A stretch of DNA of 64,000 nt from Mytilisepta virgata (lineage: Eukaryota; Mollusca; Bivalvia; Mytilida; Mytilidae): positions 3,348,001 through 3,412,000 of the forward strand of contig JAPWFG010000019.1 of NCBI GenBank assembly GCA_028015205.1, in the 5' to 3' direction. The notes beneath the pieces were generated by a model. The model did no database searches. It saw nothing but the letters and a program-made list of their open reading frames with translations, and was not told the origin of the DNA. The position numbers were made by a program, and so were the translations under genes. This document shows positions 57,528-64,000 of this stretch, piece by piece. Position 1 is the stretch's first letter; the number at the start of each line of letters is the position of its first letter.

Positions 57528-58168
57528 AAGGGTGCCATGGAACCCAGTGTCTCGCCTGCTTTCACTGTTGTCTATGTTTTAAGTTGAATATACATAATTT
57601 TTCTCCATATGTTATTTATTGATCATGAAGAAGCTTCTGTGAAAGTTTGGTAAAAATCCAGAATGGTTTAAGAAAGTAATTAATGTTTTAAAAATTTTTA
57701 ACTGCAGACTGTATGTAATATTAACTGTCCATTTGTAAGTAAAATACGGGAAAAAAATGGAAAAAAATTAGAACAAAATTTTCATCTGGATACTATCTTA
57801 TGATCATGAAAAAGCTTCTGTCCAAGTTTGGTAAAAATCTAGGATGGTTTAAATAAGTAATTAATGTTTTAAAAACTTTAACTGCAGACTGTATGTAATG
57901 TTAGCTGGGAGAAAAAATAAGTTCATTTACAAGTAAAATACGGAAAAATGGAAAATAAATTATTACAAAATTTTCTTCTGAATACTATCTTCTGATAATG
58001 AACAAGCTTCTTTCGAGGTTTGGTAAAAATCCATGATGGTCTAAGAAAGTTATTAATGTTTAAAAAATTTTACCCCAGAGTGAATGTAAATGTTGATGCC
58101 GCCGATGACGACGGAATGTAGGATTGCTATGTCTCGCATAAGCGACAAAAGTCGCAGGCTCGACAAAA
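57528..58168 (+). mobile_element. Family F4 hairpin-ended element
   Basis: 5' hairpin GGGTGCCATGGAACCC at 57530-57545 (one mismatch), box TGTCTCGCCTGC at 57549. Three tandem units of about 180 nt follow (GATCATGAAGAAGCTTCTG, AAGTTTGGTAAAAATCC, GGTTTAAGAAAGT), then GCCGCCGATGACGACGG, and the 3' hairpin GCGACAAAAGTCGC with AGGCTCGACAAAAA. Its last arm complements the box at 10 of 12 positions. Confidence 0.75.
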
Positions 58169-58236
58169 AGAACAGTCACTCAAATGTTCATAACTTTCAA
58201 AATTACTAAAGTAGAGGTGATGTGTGTTATATATAC

Positions 58237-58420
58237 CTGAATTGAGATTCCTGGTCAGTGTTTGTATATGATCTTTATTTCCGACATACAAAAGACTTCT
58301 ACTAGACAAAAAGGCATCATGTTCTGATAATATCCTGCTGTACTTGGATTCTTTCTTTGAATCTTTCAACAAAACCTCATTCAGATGTTTCCAAATAGCA
58401 TTAAACATCAGTTCAGCACC
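58237..58420 (-). CDS. Exon 4: region before the P-loop domain
   Basis: 184 nt, residues about 119-180. Acceptor ATTTTTACAG, donor CAG-GTATAT (phase 1). Peptide GAELMFNAIWKHLNEVLL, EHDAFLSSRSLLYVGNKDHI, QTLTRNLNS. A H-x-x-F-x-x-x-R ... Y-x-G motif before the P-loop is typical of nephrocystin-3-like proteins. Confidence 0.9.
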
Positions 58421-59384
58421 CTGTAAAAATGTTGTGGTATTTGCCTTCAGAATTTCATGACTTTTGTAATAATTTTATTAGATATTTACAAATCAAACAA
58501 AAATTTGACTATTTGGTTAAATCAAATATGGAATATTCAATATGCATTACATCTATTTCTTTATAATCTCCCACATTGTCCTATGAATTCAAATCTACAT
58601 TAATCTTAATATTGATATATTGTTCAACAACACATATAACACAAATTATGCTTGATTCCAAGTATACCACAATATGTCAATGTTGACCTTTTATGTTATC
58701 CATTTTGTTGTTTATCACTGTTTAGCTTGTAATTGTATATCCCAAGACAAATAACAGATTTTATGTTAACAAGATAAATGAATTAGACATGTCTTTTGCC
58801 TGTACTGCTGAAATCATTAACCTAGAATATACTTAATGATGTTGATTTTTATTGTTTGTATACTTTTTTTTTTTAATTACCGACAAAAAATTTATCAGAA
58901 AGGCTAATATTTCCTAGATGAATGCCTGCCACAATCTACATGTATCATTACCAACTGAAAACATTTTAATTTCAAAGATCATCTAAGATCTTAATAAGAT
59001 TAATCCTGTCAAAATCTTGACTTGCCAGTTCTTCAGTTTTGGAAATTTCAAAATTTGGTAACTGGTTAACAAATTCAATATATTTGTCCAGACTGATACA
59101 TGCGTTAAAGAAATAAATTGTTCTGTAGCTTTCATGCTTACTGATATGAAGGTATCAAGAAAAAAATATTTATCTACTTGTCTTTCAAGTATTCTTTTAG
59201 GCAATAGAATTCCATTTATAATATTTGGTTGATGAATTGTTGACACAAAATCCCTACATACTGGTGACAAAAGTCCAAGTAAAGGAACAGTGTTTTAATT
59301 GCATTCAATCATCTTAAGGTCGCAAGGAGATCTTCAATACAGAGGAAAATCTTGCATCCAACTGCAAGTTAAGATGGTCGAGTA
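58421..59384. other. Intron, no gene seen
   Basis: AT-rich. A minus-strand ORF of 95 codons at 58983-59270 has no recognisable domain and does not fit the exon phases. Confidence 0.5.
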
Positions 59385-60311
59385 GGATTCTTTGTAGCAA
59401 CTGTTCGAACAGGATTCTTTGTACCAACAGTTAAGCAGGATTCTTTGTACCAACAGTTAAGCAGGATTCTTTGCAGCAACAGTTCAAGGAGGATTCTTTG
59501 TAGCAACAGTCCAGCAGGATTCTTTGTAGCAACTGTTCAAGCAGGATTCTTTGTAGCAACTGTTCAAACAGGATTCTTGGTAGCAACAGTTCAAGCAGGA
59601 TTCTTTGTAGCAACTGTTCAAACAGGATTCTTGGTACAAACAGTTCGAGCAGGATTCTTAGTAGCAACAGTTCGAGCAGGATTCTTTATAGCAACCGTTC
59701 GAAAAAGATTTTTTGTACCAACAGTTCCAACAGGATTCTTTGTACCAACAGTTCGAGCAGGATTCTTTATACCAACAGTTCGAGCAGGATTCTTTGTACC
59801 AATAGTCTGAGTAGGATTCTTTGTAGCAACTGTTCGAACAGGATTCTTTGTACCAACAGTTCGAGCAGGATTCTTTGTAGCAACAGTTCTAGTAAGATTC
59901 TTTGTAGCAACTGTTCGAACAGGATTCTTTGTACCAACAGTTCGAGCAGGATTCTTTGTAGCAACAGTTCTAGTAAGATTCTTTGTAGCAACTGTTTTAA
60001 CAGGATTCTTTGTAGCAACTGTTTGAACAGGATTCTTTGTTGCATCAGTTCAAGCAGGATTCTTTGTACCAACATATTCTTGCAGGATTCTTTCTACCAA
60101 CAGTTCGAGCAGGATTCTTTATAGCAACTGTTCAAACAGCATTCTTTGTAGCAACTGTTCGAACAGGATTTTTTTGTAGCAACAGTTCGAGCAGGATTCT
60201 TTGTAGCAACAGTTGAAAGGATTTTGTGTAGCAACTGTTCGAGCAGTATTCTTTGAAGCAACAATTTGAGCAGGATTCTTTGTATCAACAGATCAAGCAG
60301 GATTCTTTGTC
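59385..60311. repeat. 27-bp minisatellite, about 34 units
   Basis: Unit CAGGATTCTTTGTAGCAACAG plus TTCGAG, with T/C, A/C and CTGTT/CAGTT variants. Because 27 is a multiple of 3, it opens long ORFs on both strands (up to 121 codons) that spell simple repeats; these are not genes. Intron between exons 4 and 3, ending 75 bp from exon 3. Confidence 0.92.
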
Positions 60312-60385
60312 TACCTACATGTATATATTCTAAAGCACACAAGTTTTTATAAAGACATTCATAATGTAATAATAAATGTGCTTAC

Positions 60386-60424
60386 TTCTGCTGGTGTTTT
60401 GTAGCTCATATGGACACCAAGCGT
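60386..60424 (-). CDS. Exon 3: 39-nt micro-exon
   Basis: 39 nt, 13 codons, residues 106-118 (TLGVHMSYKTPAE), phase 0 at both ends. Acceptor ATATTGTAG, donor GAA-GTAAGC. Supported by phase and by the Y-x-x-P-x-E pattern expected in the family just before the exon 4 segment. Its short length makes it the least certain exon. Confidence 0.72.
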
Positions 60425-60626
60425 CTACAATATACAATACAAAGAAAAATCATACATAGATTCTTTAGCAGCTCTTTCTGGAGTTAGTTCATTAATCATG
60501 CCTAGATTCCAACACCAGTTCTCAAGGATTTATATTGTTCTATGACGACAAACAATGTATGTAAGTTATTTATATCAAATATGTATATATTTTGTTTACA
60601 GGACAATGTATCCATGTTCCTGACAT

Positions 60627-60722
60627 TAACAAGAGGGTCAAGAGAAATGAGTTTGTATAGCTCACCTGACAGTCCCACAATTGGTTTCAGAAAAGAAATT
60701 TTTTGAAATTTTGACAAATCAG
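60627..60722 (+). mobile_element. Family F1 5' fragment
   Basis: AACAAGAGGGTCAAGAG, then TATAGCTCACCTGACAG and TTTCAGAAAAGAAATTTTTTG. Only the first 95 nt are recognisable. Confidence 0.55.
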
Positions 60723-61013
60723 ATAATAATTTTTAGTCTGAAACTGAAAATCTTCAGAATAAAGAAATCTTTACAATCAAGCCAAAAGAAATTAACAGTA
60801 CTGTTTATTCTACAAAATAAATACTTAATGAAATTTGTTGTCACATTCAATGTTCATAATAATAAATACATCTTGTTCTCTGTTGTTCTTATATTCTTTG
60901 TACTATTTGAAGTGATAACACCCTTTTTTTGGGGTACTTTTTGAGAAATTTCTGCATCATTATCTTATTAAAAAAAAATAAAACAAATATTTTGATTACC
61001 AGTATGTATATAC

Positions 61014-61151
61014 CTTCTCTTCTGTTTCTTTTACCCTTTTCTTTAAATCATCCATTAGTTGTACTGATAATTCACTTTCCGCAGAATATTTAAACACTTG
61101 TTTCTTATCACCTTTACCCAAACCTTCTTGTCGCTTTATATCATCATATGC
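61014..61151 (-). CDS. Exon 2: N-terminal region, charged linker
   Basis: 138 nt, 46 codons, residues 60-105, phase 0 at both ends. Acceptor ATTTTATAG, donor AAG-GTATAT. Peptide YDDIKRQEGLGKGDKKQVFK, then ESELSVQLMDDLKKRVKETE. Basic and helical; follows the YFRD-like end of exon 1. Confidence 0.85.
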
Positions 61152-61572
61152 CTATAAAATGGATTAATAAAATCAATTCGAACATTAACAAAAAATTAAG
61201 AAGCTATGTTTTATAGCTATAACAACATATATAGTTGTTAAAAATAACTGCCTTTTCTGAAAGGTTTTGACATACTCCATCAATTTAAAAACCCACACAA
61301 CATGTCAATACTCTTTAAAGTACAGGTATATCAATTAAGAGTAGTAAGAGTTATAATAATTATTGCGACATTTATTTACATTTTATTTCATTTATGTGTT
61401 TCATGCTGCTGTCTGTAGCTGACAGCAAACCAGATTTTCCTTCACAACTGTCTAGAGTTTTTAGCCTTCCATACTTCATCAAAGTTATTACTGGATTTTT
61501 TCTGCAGCAAAACTTGTTTCATAGAATATGATGTATGTGGGTTTCTGATGTAAAAAATGTATGTACATGTAC

Positions 61573-61749
61573 CTTGTCTCTAAAACAGATAACTGTTGGG
61601 ACTTGTCCTGGATCATTCAGGTGCCCATGAAGAAACTCTATTTCTGTAACACTCTTGTCTCTATATTCATTCAACCAAGGATAACTTTCAGTAGCATTGT
61701 CAAAGTTTTCTTGCAATGATCTGTCATCTTTTCCAAACCAGCCATACCT
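61573..61749 (-). CDS. Exon 1 (first seen): RYGWFG segment
   Basis: 177 nt, 59 codons, phase 0 at both ends. Acceptor ATTACAG, donor AAG-GTACAT. Peptide RYGWFGKDDRSLQENFDNA, SYPWLNEYRDKSVTEIEF, LHGHLNDPGQVPTVICFRDK. RYGW, SVTE-E and HGHLN are marks of nephrocystin-3/TTC41-like N-terminal domains. Earlier exons must lie beyond 64000; none was found between 61750 and the window end. Confidence 0.92.
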
Positions 61750-61977
61750 CTGTAATGTATACAGCATGCATCAAATAAAATGTTATAATCACTTCTATCT
61801 ACCTGGTATCTAAATAGTCAAAAAAGAGATGCGACATAAATGTCCATGACACAAAAAACCCAATAAAAGCAGATACCAAAGGCTTTACTATAAATATGAC
61901 AACTTTATTTTCCTTTATTGCACAATTATTATATGATATTATCATTGTATTCCTTTAAAGTCAAACTTACAATATTT

Positions 61978-62207
61978 TATAGAAATATATCATGTTTTTG
62001 CCAAAAATTACCGGCTGAGAGGCTGGTGAATTTTCCGAGCCATTAGGCGAGGGAAATTTCTCCAGCTTCGAAACTGGTATTTTTGGCAAATACCATGCAC
62101 AAACATGATATATTTCTTTAATTCCACCAAAAATACAATTTTCGAGGCTGGAGAAGACTCCAAGTCGATTTTTTTGGCAAATATCAAACATAAACATGAT
62201 ATATTGT
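61978..62207. repeat. Foldback repeat with three ATATATCATGTTT arms
   Basis: GAAATATATCATGTTTTTGCC at 61981 is inverted at about 62095-62122 (AACATGATATATTTC), and a further half-unit ends AACATGATATATTG at 62205. Inner wording (GGCTGGTGAATTTTCC, GGCTGGAGAAGACTCC) is repeated. No ORF. Probably a MITE with a partial second unit. Confidence 0.6.
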
Positions 62208-62302
62208 AACAGGCGGGCGAGTAGGGGCCGTGTGTACTTTTATTTCAATGTTGATTATCGATAGTGTTCCTGTAGATAGTCTTGTTTTAAGTCTTGTACC
62301 GA

Positions 62303-62336
62303 TATTCGGTAGGAAAATTGGCAATCCTTGTCAATT
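62303..62336. repeat. Short SINE body fragment
   Basis: TCGGTAGGAAAATTGGCAAT and CCTTGTCAATTA match the body of the SINEs at 5691 and 39721 (reverse orientation). 34 nt only. Confidence 0.6.
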
Positions 62337-62589
62337 AACCACAACAATATATACTTGATAAGTACTTAATTTCAATTGGTCTGATGTTAACAAGGGGGTG
62401 TTTTGAATTTAAGTGGTTCTGAACAGGGACATTCCATCATATTTTAAGTGTAACAAAGGCTAGATTTTTTTAAATAATTTAAATTTTCATTTAATTGACG
62501 GTATATACTGTAAGTTACAGAAAGTATATTTGTAGGTTTTTCTGGTATTAGAATACACCTCGGGGTGTCAGGAATTGGCCGATAAAAAA

Positions 62590-62855
62590 CCTCGATATCA
62601 AACTTAGTTCGACTGTGGTGGCCATCTTGGTAGACAATCTGGGTGATCGAACACAATTCTGAAAGAGGACCATCTAAGGACCAATGCTGCCAAGTTTAGT
62701 TCCAATTGGCTCAGTAGTTTCAGATGAGAAGATTTTTGAGTTAATTTCCCATAGGGTCCTATGTTAAACTAAGTTTGGCTGCGGTGGCCGTCTTGGTTCA
62801 CACTCCATGAAATCGGACATATTTCTGAAAGGACCTCCTAAGGACCATTGCTGAA
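62590..62855 (+). mobile_element. Family F1 core fragment
   Basis: Two core units (CTTAGTTCGACTGTGGTGGCC, GGACCATCTAAGGACCAATG, TTTCAGATGAGAAGATTTTTG) without either terminus. The decayed LINE starts right after. Confidence 0.7.
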
Positions 62856-62869
62856 TATTTTTATAAACG

Positions 62870-63575
62870 ATGTATTCTTTTTTGTTAAAAATTGTTCTTT
62901 ATATAACTATGCTGATGACAATACCTTGTCAAAGGCTGGAAATTCAACAGCAATTCTTTAATACAGTGGTATTCTGACAATAAAATACAGGCTAACCCAG
63001 AGAAATTTCAGGCTATCTCTGTTGGCAAAAAAAAAACACATGATAAAAAGATTGTGTTTGATTTAAACGGTGTTTCTATATCATGCTAGGATGAGGTAAA
63101 ATTACTTGGAGTTACAATTGATTTTAAATTAAATTTCAATTTACATATTTCAAATATTTGTAAAAAGGCTGCAAGGCAATGTTATGAAAAGAATTGGGAA
63201 ACAAATTGAGGAAACTTACTATCTATTACTCATTTGTTATGTTAAACTTTAGTTACCTCCCTTTGACTTGGCATTTCTGTGGGAAACAAAATACAAGAAC
63301 AAGTGCTTCGATTTATTCATGATGACCATCAGAACTCTTATGAAACACCCCTGCAGATTTCAAAATTACTTTCACTAAAAACTCATAGAATGCACTCATT
63401 TGCCTTGGAGATCTTTAAAATAATAAATAAAAAATGTCCTATGTTTATTCAAGATCTAGTTGTAAAAAAAATTCATATAATTTCAGGTATGGGAACACTG
63501 CTGAGGTACCTAGATCTAGAACCTCAAGTTATGGTAAAAGATCTTTCAGATTTGAGGCAGCATAAATATTGAATT
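62870..63575 (+). pseudogene. Decayed LINE reverse transcriptase, C-terminal half
   Basis: Translation in several frames: NIFINDVFFFVKN, then SLYNYADDNTLSKAG (catalytic YADD); LLGVTIDFKLNFNLHI, then SNICKKAARQ; YYSFVMLNFSYLPLTWHFCG; and from 63279 QEQVLRFIHDDHQNSYETPL, then THRMHSFALEIFKIINKKCP. This order is that of CR1/jockey-like LINE C termini. Frameshifts and stops are frequent. Different from the LINE at 11011-17610, which has FADD. Confidence 0.85.
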
Positions 63576-64000
63576 CCCTTCCCAAATGAGGCAAAAACTA
63601 GACCTCATTTGATGTATTCAGACCTGCCAACTTTTGAAAACCTCCATGGGAGATTTTCCCCGGGGAAAAAATTTAAATGTATCGCTTCATCTTATGACTG
63701 TTTTTTTTTATAATGTCCAGTAGAAAGTATTTCATGTATATTTAGGATCAATTTTGGTTTGTTTCTTGAACTCTTGAGATTGTTTTGATGCTGTGTGTAT
63801 CATTCTGTGTAAAGATGTTTCTTTCATTTGGTTCATTTGTTTATGGCAATTGTTTCTTCTTGCTGGGTGGAGTAACAACCATTGTGATAGTTTGAACTGT
63901 TATGATTCAATTCCAATTATCATATCCTTTTTATAACAATTGTCTCAATGTGCAAACAGCATCCAAGCCTTTACGTTTAATTTGCCAAATTCTTTTGATC
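63576..64000. other. Window end, nothing recognised
   Basis: After the LINE remnant the sequence is AT-rich with no exon of the host gene and no element end that I could identify. Confidence 0.5.

Larger units (their letters stand above)
1292..61749 (-). other. Gene span: nephrocystin-3/TTC41-like STAND NTPase-TPR protein, 24 internal exons, both ends outside window
   Basis: What is seen: 24 minus-strand exons, each bounded by AG and GT, with matching phases at all 23 junctions and no stop across 1074 joined codons. Order in the protein: RYGWFG segment (residues 1-59), linker with FLSSRS and YVGN (119-179), P-loop NTPase with GQAGSGKS near residue 189 and VLVVDGVD near 281-288, winged or helical region (300-655), TPR units (about 657-880), unrecognised C-terminal part (880-1074). 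What is known: nephrocystin-3 and TTC41 combine a STAND-type NTPase with TPRs; nephrocystin-3 works at the base of cilia. Inference: a scaffold ATPase of that group. The first exons and the 3' end are missing here, so no start, stop or promoter can be given. The introns are packed with transposons; the largest (20088-36489) is 16.4 kb. The exact orthologue (TTC41 or nephrocystin-3) is not settled from sequence alone. Confidence 0.85.

Noticed and set aside
59445..59810. 121-codon plus-strand ORF and several minus-strand ORFs of 78-102 codons
   Set aside because: They are translations of the 27-bp minisatellite in different frames; no non-repetitive sequence, no splice or start context.
61750..64000. 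Search for the 5' exon(s) of the host gene
   Set aside because: The interval holds a foldback repeat, an F1 core fragment and a decayed LINE; no minus-strand segment with a fitting donor and phase was found.

Overview
This window looks like nuclear DNA of an animal, most probably a bivalve mollusc. It is AT-rich, its one host gene is split into short exons by long repeat-filled introns, and its interspersed repeats (hairpin-ended elements with tandem cores, tRNA-derived SINEs with AAAC tails, pogo, Tc1 and CR1/L2-like elements) are of kinds typical of bivalve genomes. A mussel-like genome is my best guess; the species is inference. There are no operons and nothing looks bacterial.

One large host gene runs on the minus strand across almost the whole window. 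I reconstructed 24 internal exons between 61749 and 1292 by joining consensus splice sites whose phases agree at every junction. Together they give an uninterrupted reading frame of 3222 nt (1074 codons). The protein resembles the nephrocystin-3/TTC41 group: an N-terminal segment with RYGWFG and a FLHGHLND block, a STAND/NACHT-type P-loop NTPase (Walker A GQAGSGKS, Walker B VLVVDGVD), a helical linker, at least four TPR units of about 42 residues, and a C-terminal part I do not recognise. Both gene ends lie outside the window.

Almost everything else is intronic and mobile or repetitive. From low to high coordinate: many copies of a hairpin-ended family I call F1, with GCTCACCTG termini (1-7665, 23132-27780, 30250-36476, 36780-37680, 45420-47304, 56700-57523); a second hairpin family F3 (9642-10060); a 6.6-kb non-LTR retrotransposon on the plus strand with a nearly intact ORF1 and a broken ORF2 (about 11011-17610); a block with an exact 231-bp tandem duplication (22426-22890); a multiply nested locus at 31618-36476, where a pogo/Tigger element sits inside a deletion derivative of itself, inside a retroelement fragment, inside an F1 copy; a TIR element carrying family F2 (40918-42228); a 43-bp minisatellite with higher-order structure (44150-45113); a MITE (47998-48431); element F5 with seven 181-bp repeats (51212-52603); a Tc1-like pseudogene (54697-55950); family F4 (57530-58165); a 27-bp minisatellite (59385-60311); and a second decayed LINE (62870-63575).

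The most interesting pattern is that several repeat families with unrelated terminal sequences share one plan: a 5' stem-loop, then a short box whose reverse complement is built into a 3' terminal stem-loop, with tandem units between that carry a common core (AAGTTT, then about 30 nt, then GGAGGAG or a variant), and a GAC/GGAC-rich tract just before the 3' hairpin. In the most abundant family the hairpin arms differ between copies but stay complementary. I interpret these as non-autonomous, Helentron- or pearl-like elements, but the classification is inference.
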